Shown: one piece after another, positions 1-10,620 of the stretch
Layout: each line of letters starts with the position of its first letter
How positions within the stretch are numbered: the first letter of the stretch is position 1
Origin: Elephas maximus indicus
Taxonomy: Eukaryota > Chordata > Mammalia > Proboscidea > Elephantidae
Length of the DNA stretch: 64,000 nucleotides
Direction: 5' to 3'
NCBI RefSeq assembly: GCF_024166365.1
Contig: NC_064822.1
Coordinates: 109,860,823 to 109,924,822 of the forward strand
Notes under the pieces: generated by a model
What the model was told of the DNA's origin: nothing
Databases searched by the model: none
The model's input: only the letters and a program-made list of their open reading frames with translations
Program-made: the position numbers and the translations under genes

Positions 1-479
1 CTGGGAACATCTTCCGTAACCTTTTCCCACCTCTTCCCTCGCCCGCCACCTGCCGGAGAGCCAAGCTTCCCAAGAGCCTACGTTTCGTGTACTTGCTGCC
101 CTCTGGCGGCTGAGTGGGGGCGGCACTGAAGGATGAGAGGCAGGAGAGCCGTGCGCCCACGCCCCAGGCACCTCCACATCCTCTCCGGACAGGTCCTGGG
201 GTTTCCACTCTCCACTCTGGGTCTCATCCCCTCCCATTCCACCTACGGCTGACAGATAAGTGACGCAGGAGACTCGACCTAGAGGGAGGCTGGCTTTGAG
301 AGACAGTGAGGGACATGCAAGGGCAGAGGGAAGCAGTGGAGTGAGGGAGAGAAGGATGAGGGGAGAGGCTGATGTAGGGTAAGGTCCAAGAAGTAGGAAC
401 TGCGCATGTAGAAGAGATGGGAAAGTACCAGTCCACGGGGAGGGAGGTACTCTAACATGAGTAATAATACTACCACCAC

Positions 480-740
480 CTAATGTTGATTGAGCCCCTG
501 GAATGTGCCAGACAAAATACTGAGCTCTTTTCATGGATTATCTAACTTAATCTTCACGACTGTCATCTGAAGTAAGTACTATTATTATCTTCATTTTATA
601 GATGAGGAAACCGAGTTTTAGAGAGGTTAAATAATTTGCCCAAGGTCATAAGCTAGTAAGTGGCTGAACTGGGATTTGAATTTAAACCTGAGCAGCCTGA
701 CTCCAAAGCCATGTACTTAACTGCTGCACCATACTGCCAA
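480..740 (-). repeat. MIR SINE
   Basis: Contains the reverse-complement MIR core (ATGAGGAAACCGAG ... AGAGAGGTTAA ... GGTCATAAGCTAGTAAGTGG), which is diverged. Confidence 0.8.
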
Positions 741-974
741 AGGTCTGTCTGCAGCTTTTCTGCAGTCCTCATTTCCCTGCAGAGTTTGACACTATTGATG
801 CAGCCGGCCATGCTCCCTCCCTTGGCATCTCCAACTCTATAGGAACCCAGTTCCCTCCCTGCTCCCTCCGCTGGCTCTTCCATTTCCTTTGCTGGAAACT
901 CCTCCTGTTCCCACTGCCTAATTCTGCTTATTCCCCAAAGCTGAGGGCTTGACCATCCTACCTTTATCTCTCTG

Positions 975-1430
975 CTCCTCCCTTAAATAATAGTAATAAT
1001 AATAGCAATTAACATTGATTGAACATTAACTTTGTGCTAGGCGTTATGAGTTAATGTGTTCAGCTGCTTACCAAAAGGTTAAAGATTTGAGTCCTCTCAG
1101 AGATGCCTTGGAAGAAAGGCCTGGCAATCTGCTTCTGAAAGGTCACAGTCCTGAAAATGCTACGGAGCACAGTTCTACTCTTACATACATGGGGTCACCA
1201 TGAGTCAGAGTTGGCTCGATGGGAACTGGAACTGTAAAGGCATATTATGTATGATTCTGACAACAACCTTGTGAGTTGGTACTATTACTACTGTATTACT
1301 ATTTCATTTTAAAACTGATAAAATTGAGATCGAGAGTGGTTAAGAAACTCTCCTAAGGTCACACAGCTAGTATGTCTGGAACATCAGTTCAAACCCTGCC
1401 AGTCAGATGACAAAGTACTGCACTCTCCAA
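975..1430 (-). repeat. MIR SINE split by an AfroSINE
   Basis: MIR 3' part (TTGATTGAACATTAACTTTGTGC) at the left and MIR core (AAGGTCACACAGCTAGTATG) at the right flank a younger AfroSINE at about 1,058-1,238. This shows the order of insertion. Confidence 0.75.
1058..1238 (+). repeat. AfroSINE, degenerate
   Basis: Plus-orientation copy with GAAAGGCCTGGCAATCTGCT, GGGGTCACCATGAGTCAGAG and a truncated head; inserted within a MIR. Confidence 0.8.
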
Positions 1431-1474
1431 ACTTATCCACGCTCATGGCTTTAAATAGCTTGTCACCCTAGAGG

Positions 1475-1630
1475 CAGTGGAGCCATGGACCTTGGATGGA
1501 GTCAGAAACCCTGGATTATCCATGTGAATCAGCTAAGTAGCTTTGTGACCTTGAACAATTCACTTAACCTCTCTGGGCCTGTATTTGCTCATCTACTAAA
1601 TGGGAACAATGATGGGGTTGCTGAGGGTAA
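1475..1630 (+). repeat. MIR SINE
   Basis: TTTGTGACCTTGAACAATTC and ACTTAACCTCTCTGGGCCT are MIR core matches in the plus direction. Confidence 0.75.
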
Positions 1631-1674
1631 GTGTAAGTCAAGTATGTAGGTGGGGGGAAAGTGTTCCCTGCACC

Positions 1675-2048
1675 TTATGCTCCAGTCACGCCCATTCAAT
1701 TGCACTTTCCCAAAAGCTCTTTTCTAGCCCTTGCTCATGCTATGTGCCTCAGTCTGGAATGTTCTACTCCTCTAAGACCACTTATTAAAATCCTACTAAT
1801 AATTATCCAAAGCCTAACTCAGATGTCACCTGCTTCAGGTTAAATCCCCTTTTCCTTTGCTTTCTTTTTTTCCTGCTTAACTCTGGTTGGTCCCTTGGGC
1901 ACCACCACCTCCATCAAGTATTTCTTGACACACCTTGGATTCCCATGCACACTAAGTGCTCCTGACACAGCTCTTCTCATACTATAGAGTAACTGTTAAC
2001 TTGTTATCTTCCCTACTAACCTGCGAACTCCCCAAGGGCACAGTGCCT
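1675..2048 (+). repeat. L2 LINE fragment
   Basis: L2 3' region, with a LINE2-like run from CTTGCTCATGCTATGTGCC through CAGATGTCACCTGCTTC and AACTCCCCAAGGGCACAGTG. Interrupted at its end by an AfroSINE. Confidence 0.65.
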
Positions 2049-2054
2049 GCAACA

Positions 2055-2260
2055 TGCCATGAGTCCGACTCATGGACTCATGGCAACGTGTGTGCGTGTG
2101 TGTGTGTGTGTGTGTATGTGTATGTTAGAACTGCTCCATAGGATTTTCAAGGCTGTGACTTTTTGGATGTAGATCTCCAGGCCTTTCTTCCAAGGTGCCT
2201 CTGGGTGGTTGAAACCACCAACCTTTAGTTTAGTAGCCAAAAGCAGATCATTTGTGCCAC
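2055..2260 (-). repeat. AfroSINE with internal (TG)n
   Basis: Minus-orientation copy (GAACTGCTCCATAGGATTTT, CAAGGCTGTGACTTTTTGGA, TTGTGCCAC at the tRNA-like head). A TG/TGTA microsatellite at about 2,087-2,124 sits within the tail region. Confidence 0.8.
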
Positions 2261-2262
2261 TG

Positions 2263-2640
2263 AAAGTCCTTCATCTATAAAATGAAGATAATAAAAACAG
2301 CTACCCCATAGGGTTGTTATAAAAACTGAGATATAAAAAACACTTTGTAAACTCCAAAGTGCAATGCAAATATTGGTTTGGGTTCTTCGGGAGGAGTTTT
2401 GGGGAAGCAGCTGTGGTATAAAGAAAACTCTCTTTGGAATCAAACTCTATGCGGGTTCAAATCTTAGCTTAGGCACACACTGTGTCACCTTAGATAAATT
2501 ACTAAACCCTCTGAGCCTTAGCTTCTGTCTTGCCGCTTGTCAAGCAGAAATAACAACGTCTACTTTGTTGGGTTATTGTGAAGATTAAATGAGATTATTT
2601 ATGGAAACATCTACTACAGTGCTTAGCATGTAGTCAATGC
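2263..2640 (+). repeat. Two MIR SINE fragments
   Basis: CTATAAAATGAAGATAATAA ... GGGTTGTTATAAAAACTGAG, then a second copy with CTGTGTCACCTTAGATAAAT and GGGTTATTGTGAAGATTAAA. Confidence 0.7.
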
Positions 2641-2769
2641 TCAAGACATGTTTGTGGCTGAATGTGGGTTTGATGGTAGATTATCTGAGTTGAATAAAGC
2701 TGGGTTGCTCCAATCCTTTAGCTCCAGGCACCAAATTCCAACTGTCAGATAGTTTTGGCTCAATGTCCT

Positions 2770-3360
2770 ACTGGTCTACCAACTCACCATGTCCTAAAGT
2801 GTGCTCAACAACCTCACCCCAGGCTGGCTTCCTCCTCCAACCCTGCCTCTGTCAGTGATGGCTTTTTCCTCCCAGTCACAGAGGCCTGAATCCTGGAGTC
2901 ATCCTTTATTCACCCCTTCTCTTCTCCTGCACCCCCAAACACCAGTTGGTCACCATGGCCTGTGGGTATTTCCTTGGAAATTTCTCTAATATTCTCTCTT
3001 CCTTTCCACTCACACTGCCGCTGCCACCAGCCCAGTCTGGCCCTGAAGGCTGCTCTGCAGGCTTGCATTGCTGGGATAGCCTCCTAACTGGGCATCCTCC
3101 TCCAGCTTCTGCTCCCTTCCAGGCAGTTGCCCTACTCACCTTCCTCAAACACTGTTCTCACTAAGCCCCTCTCCTGCTCAAGAATGGACAGTGGCTCCCT
3201 ATTTCATATTGTATTAAATCTAGACATCTTTGCAGCCCTCTGAGTCCTACCTCATTGACTCTGCCCACTCAAATGTGGGTTACAGAGAGCTAGAATTTAC
3301 AAACAGGCATGCTTATTCCTCTGCTTATTCTCTCTTTCTGGATTCAGTCCTAATATTCCT
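2770..3360 (+). repeat. L2 LINE fragment
   Basis: Diverged L2-like text, best seen at GGACAGTGGCTCCCTATTTC and the following 'CAGCCCTCTGAGTCCTACC'. Boundaries are approximate. Confidence 0.5.
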
Positions 3361-3399
3361 CCCCACCTCCCTACCATCACTACCACCAAATCTAGGTCT

Positions 3400-3530
3400 T
3401 ATTACTTCTCTAGATGGTAGATTGATTCATTGGATAATTAAATGAGATAATACATATAAAACACTTAGCATCCTGTCTGGCCCATAGCAATTATTAGCTA
3501 TCATTGTTATTGTTGTTAATAGTATACCGT
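3400..3530 (+). repeat. MIR 3' fragment
   Basis: AAATGAGATAATACATATAA ... AGCATCCTGTCTGGCCCATA is the MIR 3' tail. Confidence 0.65.
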
Positions 3531-3705
3531 ATAGGCAGCAATACTTGTGATTGACTGGAAGTCAAGGTCTGAGGGGAGATGGAGTCATAAGAAGAGGTAA
3601 GAGATTAGATATGAGATAAGAAGAGGGGCAGACAGGGTGGGTCTGAGGAAGAGAAGAGGTCCTGGTCACAGGAGGGTGGGGACAGACCGACAGGCTGCTA
3701 CTCAC

Positions 3706-3842
3706 AGTGCTGTAGTTACTGAAGAGGCCGAGGGTGGGGGCTGGCTCCAGTGGGAAGGGTAGGATCTGCTTGAGGTCCAGGGGGGGCTGCATGATGGGGG
3801 GCTGCCGTAGCAGAGGGAGGGGCCCTGCCCGGCTCAGGCTGC
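3706..3842 (-). CDS. ZNF385A: ZNF385A coding exon 2 (residues ~4-49)
   Basis: Second coding exon of zinc finger protein 385A, a nuclear C2H2 protein known to bind mRNA and to modulate p53 target choice. The exon begins after a TTTCAG acceptor and completes the Gly codon split with exon 1. It then encodes SLSRAGPLPLL and the conserved MQPPLDLKQILPF / TLGLFSNYST block, and ends at ACT|GTGAGT in phase 0. The 137 nt fit 2 + 45 codons. An internal Met (MQPPLDL) is the start of a shorter known isoform. The zinc-finger exons that follow lie beyond the left edge, so the gene is partial here. Identity rests on near-identity to the human N-terminus. Confidence 0.96.
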
Positions 3843-5399
3843 CTGAAAGGCAGAAAAAGCATTATGTGGGGCAGGAAGATTAAAGCTTGGGGGGGGACCC
3901 ACCCAAGTCTGTCAGTCTCTTGCCCCAGCCAGGCCCTCACACTCAGCAGTGTGACCCCCAGTGCACGCACACTCTCACACATACTTCCCCCCACTTGCTG
4001 GCTCCGGAGCAGTGGAGCAAGATGCCCCGTGGGCCTGGGGGAGGGTGAAGACCCATCCTCCCTTCTGGGTGGTTTTCAGTTCCCCTTCTCCAGCCTCCCT
4101 CCCCCAAGGCATGACAGACCCAGGAAGAAAACAGACCTTCTCTGCAGGCTACCTGCTGGACCAGTGGGACTCTGAAACCCAAAGCCCTTGACCATTCCCT
4201 TCTTTGGGTTTTGCTTTCCTCCAGGGGATCTCAAAAGAGTCAGGTGGGTGATTCATACCACTGCCCAGAGAATATTGAGGCCTAGATTTCAACAGGGGCT
4301 GCCGAATCTTCAGGCTCCCCGGAGAGTTATGATTTGGGCCCAATCATAATTCTTAATTAACTGTCAACACTTCTGGGGGCAGGTAGGCAGTGGGTGGCAT
4401 TTGCTCTGGGAGGCAGACTGTCTGGGGCCATCCTCAGAGCCCCTTCTCCCAGTTTTCCTCAGTCTTCCCCCAGTCCCTGTGCCTTTGGCTCATGGGGAGT
4501 GTCCAGCTCCAGCCCTGCAGGAGGAACCACAACCTGGTCTCTGGGTGGGGAATGCCTGGGTCTAAACCCAAGAGGAAATGAAAGTTCAGGCCAGCCTCTC
4601 AACTACCCTCTCCTCGAGCCTTCTCCTCCCCCTTCCCCCAGAGTCATGGGAGAAAACCTACCAGGCTCCAAACGGCAGCTCAAAGGTTCTCAGGACCCCT
4701 CTGAGCTTCCACTGGCCCAGCTCCCTTCTGTGACCCCGCTGGCTGCCCTTCATTGCTCCAGCAAGCCCTGCCAGCTACAGGGGTTCCCAGGAGCAAAGGC
4801 AAACCCAGGAGGCTGCATGCCTGGCCTATCCTCCTCTGACCTCACTGGGGCACAGGGTCCCTAGGATCCTTTTCTGCTCCCCCTACAGTGTCTCCCCTTT
4901 TCATACCTTCAGTGTCTGCTGCCTGCTGCCCCCAGGCAGTGGCCTGGCCCTGGCCCCCCAGGGGCCTGGGCCCGACAGCTTCCCCTTCCCTTGGTTCTGC
5001 CCCCTGCCCGCTCCTGTACCAGCCCCCCCCAGCCCAGTCAGTAGAATCAGCCAATCAGAGTCCTAGAAAAGTGGGGCAGAGGGGAGGGCGGGGGAGTAGG
5101 GATTAGGGGAATCAGAGGCAAGAGGGAGGGGCTGGGAAGGGCTCAGGCACAGCTGGGGGCAGGGAGCTGGTCCAGGAAGGTCTGGAGGGGTCTGTCTCTT
5201 CCACCCAATGCCAGGACTGGGTGACCAGGGTGCCTGAGGCAGAGAGGGGTCAAGACTACTGGGGCCTCAGGCGCCAGACATCTACGGGCTAAAGGAGAAG
5301 AGTAGGATGCTTGGCTTTGGCCCTTGGGCAGCTGAGGGTCTGGAAGCCTTGTCCATTCCCTCCTCTTTTGCCACCTTTGGAGCTGGGATGGGATAGGGC

Positions 5400-5665
5400 A
5401 GGGTAAGGGAGAATGAAAGAGAAGGAGAGAGAGAAGTGAGAGAGAATGGGAGAGACCGACAGAGACAGGAATAGGTGGGTGACAGAGAAAAGGGACAGGG
5501 ACACTGAGAAAGAAGGATAGACAACAATGGAAGAGAGTAAAATGAAATATAAAAACAATTGAAGAGACACTGCTGGAAGCTGGACACAGAGCTAGAGACT
5601 AGGGTAGAAAGCCCAAAAGACAGACTAGTGAGAGTGAGAAAGGGAGAGAGAAGGGAGAGAGACAG
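5400..5665. repeat. Purine-rich (GA)n-like low-complexity tract
   Basis: Long GAGA/GGAGA run. It creates a 210-codon minus-strand open frame of Ser/Leu/Pro-rich text that I do not regard as coding. Confidence 0.75.
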
Positions 5666-6019
5666 ACTGACAAGGCAGTTTGACCACCCTCCCTTCCTGG
5701 TCTGTCCCCTCATGGCTTCTCCCCTCTGCACCCGCTCCTCCCTGCCCTCAATGCCTGGCACACAAGGCCAGGGCAGCCTTAACGAGCCCCAAGCGGCATC
5801 AGGAATGGTGAGAGAAACTTGAGCACTCCCAGAGTCCCCAGCACCCAGCACCCACCCCCAGCAGCTGGTTTGGGGCTGGTACTTGCTCTGCCTTAGGGCA
5901 CCAGAGACTGCCACTCAGCTCCTTGACCCTCTCCCTGGCTCTAGACTCTCTTGGTGCCCACCTCTCAAACGCCCACCTCAGAGGAGAGAGATGAAATCAG
6001 GAAAAGCAAGAGAAAAAAA

Positions 6020-6245
6020 TTTGATTGAGGAGCTGTTATGTGCCAGGTAACGAATTTCAAGTATTATTACTTTTAATCCTTGAGATAGCTCAATCTATGA
6101 GGTAGCTATGATTCTGTGAGGTAACTGATAGGGTTTTTCCCATTTGACAGATGAGAAAACTGATGCTCAGAGAAGTTAAAAAACTTCACAGCCTGCAAGT
6201 ATCAGAGCTGGGATTTAAATCAAGATCTGTCTCCCTCTATAGCAA
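6020..6245 (-). repeat. MIR SINE
   Basis: ATTGAGGAGCTGTTATGTGC, GATGAGAAAACTGATGCTC and AGCTGGGATTTAAATCAAG match a reverse-oriented MIR nearly end to end. Confidence 0.8.
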
Positions 6246-6640
6246 ATTCTTTCTCACCTACATCACCTCAAAGGGCTCTAATCTAACTTTGAAGCAGAGG
6301 AGGGAACACAGGCTTCCAAATCTTTGTCAGTGGGGGGAAGGGGAAGAGCCGGTTTTATGTACTTCTTGGGGTTCGAGTCCTCATTTTTCCTCCAGAGGAG
6401 GGAGGGTGGCGGACAGGTAGCAGCCGCTCAGTTCTTTTATGGCCAGCAACTTGTCTTTTCTACTGATGTGAGCTCTCATCTGAGGGAGGGGAGGAAGGGA
6501 AGTGGGAGAAAGAGGTGAAATGAGGGTGAAGCAGGGAAGGAAGCAGGGTGGGGAACTGGAGATTCATTTGTCTCCTTCCGGATTCCTGGGTCCACGCTGA
6601 GATTTGAGGTAGGGAGAGAAGCAGATGGCAGCTTATGGGC

Positions 6641-6748
6641 TTATTGTTGTTGTTAGTTGCCACTGCGTAGATTCCTACTCATGGCAACCCCACGTGTGCA
6701 GAGCAGGACTGCTGCATAGCATTTTCAAGGCTGTGACCTTTCGGAAGC
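6641..6748 (-). repeat. AfroSINE, 5'-truncated
   Basis: TTGTTGTTGTTAGTTGCCAC, ATTCCTACTCATGGCAACCC and TTTTCAAGGCTGTGACCTTT; the tRNA-like head is missing. Confidence 0.8.
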
Positions 6749-6749
6749 C

Positions 6750-7095
6750 TTTGAGGGCTTACTATACGCCAGGCACTTTACATACATGGTCTCCATGTGA
6801 GTAGTTCCACTATTCACTAGCTGGTGACTAGCTAGTTCCTCAGACTCAGTCTCATCTCTCAAGTTTCAAATGAGAGTAGAAGTACTGCCTCATAGAGTTG
6901 TTGAGAGGATTGAACGAAGCCATGTAAAGTGCTCACATGCAACAATGAGAGCTCAATAAATGTCTGCTGAGTAAATGAGTCCTCATAGATGCTGATACTC
7001 AGCCCAGAGAGGGGCCGTAACTTGACCAAAGTCACACAGCAACTGAGGGATTTGAACCTGTCTGTTGGCTCCAGAGATAAGGCTTTCAAGCGCTA
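6750..7095. repeat. MIR fragments in both orientations
   Basis: A short minus MIR start (ACTATACGCCAGGCACTTT), a plus MIR 3' half (GCTCAATAAATGTCTGCTGA) and a minus MIR 5' half (CAAAGTCACACAGCAACTGA) lie next to each other. Confidence 0.65.
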
Positions 7096-9081
7096 CACTT
7101 TTCTGGGTAGACTGAAGAAAGGAGGGCAAACTGCAGGGATATGGGGAGGGCTAGGAAAGCAGGAAATGTAGGAAATCCAGGGTTTCTGACATCTGGTTAG
7201 GTTAGGGCTTTGGGCAGGTTTGGATGAGGGGGTGGAGAGCAAGTTGGTGTGGTGTGTCTGTGTACGCACACCCATGTGAGCGCTCGCTTGCACATGTGTG
7301 CGCGTGCAAGCCTGTGCCACATGTCAGGCAGGGCAGGGAGGAGCTGGGGCCAGGCTAGGGTAGGGCATGCCAGAGGGAAGCGCATTAGAGTAATTACCTC
7401 CAGCAGATAGAGCCCCACCCAGCCTTGTGGAGGGAATTACCAAATGCTTTAGTAAAGACAGATCCAATGCACTTTAGAGGGGCTGAACTCGAAGCCCCTT
7501 GGGTGGATGTTCATCTGTCCATTTTCATACCCTACCTAGCTCTAGGCACTTTGACCCTACTCAACTTTCCCCTCCAGCACCAAGTCACAACAAAGCTACT
7601 TCTGGCTCCCTCCGTCCCACTGAGGTCTGTTTTTCCAACTGTCTTTTCCCCAGAAATTCTGGCCAGGTTTGGAGCCCCAGCCCCTTGACTATCTTGGGGC
7701 AGGGTTCTGATGGTAAAGCCCTCAAGCCCTGGTGGTAAGAACCGGAGTGTCTGTTGTGAGCTGGCTCTGGGAGTGCATGTGTCTGGGTAGGAATGGGAGC
7801 CAGGAAAGGTGTTGGGGTAGGGCTGTGCGTTAGTGTTGGTTTGGAGGCTGGGCCAAGATGAGATTAAGATCAGAGAGGTATGGGGTTAAGGTTGCAAGTA
7901 GTGTTAGGGGCCTGAGCTGGTAAAAAGCACAGGGTCAGCATGGGGTTAAAATGGGGATCAGAATCTAGGGCCAAGGAAGAAACTGGAATGAAGTCTGAGC
8001 TGAAATCTCATCTCTAATTTCTCTCTTTTCCCTCCCTGGAAATGCTTAAAATGAGGGAAGAGGGGAAGGGCCCTGAAGCCCTGGATCTTGGTTTCCTTGA
8101 CAGAGCATACATCTGTCCTCTTCTGCCTCCATTTCCCCCTTGTTGGCAGGAGGCAGGCTGAGGGCTGGGAAGGCTTTGAAGTCAAAGATGAAAGTGACAA
8201 GGGGATGATTATGAACAACTACTCAAAATATCATCCCTAATAACCTCAGGGTGGATGTGGGTGGGGTGGGGGTAGGGCCAAGAGGGAGGAGGTGACCAAA
8301 CGGGAAGGGAAGAGCAGGGAGGCCTCTGGGAAATCTTTCCCAACCTGACTGGCAAAGGTCTCCTTCACTGGCCCCCACCCTCACTACACCAGGGACTCAA
8401 TTGGAAAAGAGGGTATAAAAAGGCTCAGAACTGGAAACCTTAGCAGAGAGCCCTCACCTTAAACCTGGGGCCCAGAGTCTAGATCTGGGCAGGGACCAGC
8501 TTGGGGCCCCTCTAGGGCCACCATGCACATGGGCTCAGTAGTCTGCAGTGTTCAGAACCTAAAAACCTTAGGACAGGCCCAGAGAGTAAGTAGGTCCCGA
8601 GCCCTGGCTGGCAGCTTCCTCCCTCTCTCCTTTGCTTCCTCAAAGAGAGCTAAAGTGTGGGATTCCCCACCTGGCTTCCTGGTCCTCTGTGGGCTTGGCA
8701 CAAGTGGGGAGTTAATTACAATGTACTGCAGAGAATTTGGATCCAGGCATTCAGTTTGTGGCTTTAGCAGGTCGCTGATGTTCTCTCTTACCACCTATTG
8801 ACTAGGGGATGTGCAGCTCATACAGGCCTGTTCTGGGCAAGCATGACACTGCCTCTGGGGCTCCGTGCCCGGGGTGGGGCTCCATGCCCAGGGTGGAGCC
8901 AGGGTGCAGGGATCACACAGATTGAAGGAATGTGGAGCCTGTGCTCTGGGGGCCTGAGTCCAAGGTGTGCTGGTGGGGGTCACTCAGGGGTGGATGTGTC
9001 TCCCCCTACTAGAGATATTCTTGGAAAGGTGAAGGCAGCTGGCCACTCCTCCCTCCCTCCCTCCCTTTCTTTACTCACTCA

Positions 9082-9112
9082 CTTATTCATTCATTCATTC
9101 ATTCATTCATTT
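9082..9112. repeat. (TTCA)n microsatellite
   Basis: About six perfect ATTC units followed by ATTTAAT, preceded by a CCTCC-rich run. Confidence 0.9.
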
Positions 9113-10088
9113 AATGGGCATGATTGAGTGCCAGGTGGAGGGGGGCAAGACATAAAGTGGTGAGAGCAAGGAGAGGGCGAGAGAGAAGAGATGGAGGAGG
9201 GAAAGCAGAAGGGGAGAGAGACTACTTGTGGGAAGTCGGGGGTGGGGGGATGCTCAATGAAAGAAGAAAAGAAAAGGAGCTGAATAGGGAAAGAGGACCA
9301 CAAATAGCAGAGGGACTTGGCGGGGGATGAGGGCAGGAGCCAGTCAAGCCCTGGGGCACCAGCTTGGAACCAGGTGTCCCCAGGAGAGGGCAGAGAGACC
9401 ACAGGTGTTGGGGCCTAATGGGGGGCTCCCACTATAAACAGGGTCCAGGAACCGGCCTAGCCAGGGTGGAGGGCAGAGGTCAGAGCGAGCCTGTGATCTA
9501 TTGTGGAGGCAGGTCGGAGGGCACAGGCCTGAAGCCGGAGCTGATGCGGAGTCCAGCGCGCAGCTAGGCCCTCTCCTCCCCCACCCCCAGGGCTCCCTTC
9601 CCGATGTAGGTCATAAGGATGGGGTGGCTGTGGCTGATGGGTTGTCAGAGCCCAGCACGAGTTCCCTTCCCCCAGCCTTACTCTCCATATCGCCCTTCTT
9701 TCCCCCAGCGCCCCCAGCCCAAGGCGGGGAGGGGAGCGGTGCAGGGGAGAAGGAAGACAGGGAGGAAGGGCCCAGGCAGCCTCAGCAGGGAGGGAGAGGG
9801 CAGGTCCCAGCGTGTTGGGGCAGGATGGCTGCGGAGGCAGGATCTGAGCCGCAGGGGCTCTGGGATGGACAGTTTCCCACCCCCTATTCTCCCCAGCCCC
9901 CTTATCTCCAGCCCCTACACCCACCATCTCCCCCCACCCCCCCGCTTCCTCCTCTCCCTGTATCCTAGGCCCAGAAGGATGTCGGAGTGTTTAAACTGAG
10001 AGTGGGGGAAGGACGGGTCAGATCCTCTCCCCCAACTCCACCAGGCCAGGACCAGCCCCCCTCCCCTAGTCTCTTGTAGGCTCGTATA

Positions 10089-10111
10089 ATATTCATGAGC
10101 CTCATGAATAT
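10089..10111. promoter_or_regulatory. Perfect inverted repeat with POU/homeobox-like cores
   Basis: ATATTCATGA - GCC - TCATGAATAT: two perfect 10-bp arms around a 3-bp spacer, 260 bp into ZNF385A intron 1. ATTCAT and ATGAATATG resemble POU-class half sites. Function is inferred only. Confidence 0.4.
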
Positions 10112-10364
10112 GCGATATCTCATTATGGGGCGGGGGTCTCACTCATCTCTGCTTCCCCCTTTACCACTCCCTAGATTACTGGGAGAAGCGGCAGCCTGGG
10201 GAAGAGGGGACTCGGGGACCCCAGATGTGGAGCCAGATGAAGGGGGAGGGGGAACCGGTCGCTGACTGGCGGCTGCAGTCACCGCGGTGCCGGGAGGTTG
10301 GGGGGGGGTGACCCACTGAGGGGGACCCAGTAACCTGGAGGTTGGAGCCGCAGAGCCCACTCAC

Positions 10365-10374
10365 CGAGGATCAT
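10365..10374 (-). CDS. ZNF385A: ZNF385A coding exon 1 (start codon, residues 1-3 and first base of Gly4)
   Basis: Ten coding bases, ATG ATC CTC G, followed directly by a consensus donor GTGAGT. They join exon 2 in frame to give MILGSLSR, the human N-terminus. Upstream DNA is GC-rich and CpG-containing, as expected for a 5' UTR and promoter. The frame stays open upstream of this ATG to another ATG at 10,590, so a longer N-terminus is possible, but the conserved start was chosen here. Confidence 0.93.
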
Positions 10375-10620
10375 GTTGGGGACCCAGGTGCCCCGGGTTC
10401 CGCGTCGCTCTGTCCCGGGGGCCGTTCTGGCTGGGCTGGGGGTGCGGGGGGAGGAGTCAGGGGAGGAGCAGAGGCCGGCCCAGGCGGAGCGGGGGCGGGG
10501 CCCGCAGCAGGTGAAGACGGGAGGAGGGGGGGACCCGGGCACCCAGGGCTCCAGGGCCCGGCGTCCTGGCGGCTTCTGGACCCCTTCCATTTCCTCCCGC
10601 TCTTCTACTTGCTGCCCCTG
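10375..10620 (-). promoter_or_regulatory. ZNF385A: ZNF385A 5' UTR and proximal promoter (CpG-rich)
   Basis: GC-rich, CpG-containing stretch immediately upstream of the first coding exon, with several GGGGCGGGG/CCCGCCC-like Sp1-type motifs and no TATA box on the minus strand. This suits a dispersed-start housekeeping-type promoter. The transcription start cannot be placed from sequence alone, and the upper boundary is approximate. Confidence 0.6.

Larger units (their letters stand above)
1..3705 (-). other. ZNF385A: ZNF385A intron 2 (partial), repeat-rich
   Basis: DNA downstream of the exon 2 donor and continuing off the left edge. It holds MIR and L2 fragments, two AfroSINE copies and a short TG repeat, listed separately. 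I searched both strands for the next ZNF385A exon, which would carry the first zinc finger with its CxxC knuckle, and saw none. That exon must lie outside the window. Confidence 0.8.
3843..10364 (-). other. ZNF385A: ZNF385A intron 1
   Basis: A 6.5 kb intron between the 10-nt first coding exon and exon 2. It contains MIR fragments, one AfroSINE, purine-rich low-complexity tracts (about 5,400-5,660 and 9,130-9,330), a TTCA tetranucleotide repeat, a CCAAT-containing stretch near 5,050, a plus-strand TATA/Kozak arrangement near 8,414-8,585 and a perfect inverted repeat at 10,089-10,111. In human the gene has alternative first exons; some may be encoded here but I cannot identify them. Confidence 0.75.

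Noticed and set aside
4394-4864. 156-codon plus-strand open frame
   Set aside because: GC-rich Pro/Ser/Gly text without a start context, domains or conservation that I can see.
5282-5914. 210-codon minus-strand open frame
   Set aside because: It is Ser/Leu/Pro-rich because it reads through a GA-rich low-complexity tract; no domain, no splice context and no similarity.
9457-9968. Overlapping open frames of about 155 codons on both strands in ZNF385A intron 1
   Set aside because: Two long frames facing each other in GC-rich DNA are expected by chance; neither resembles a protein I know. An alternative ZNF385A first exon could lie here but the translation does not match one.
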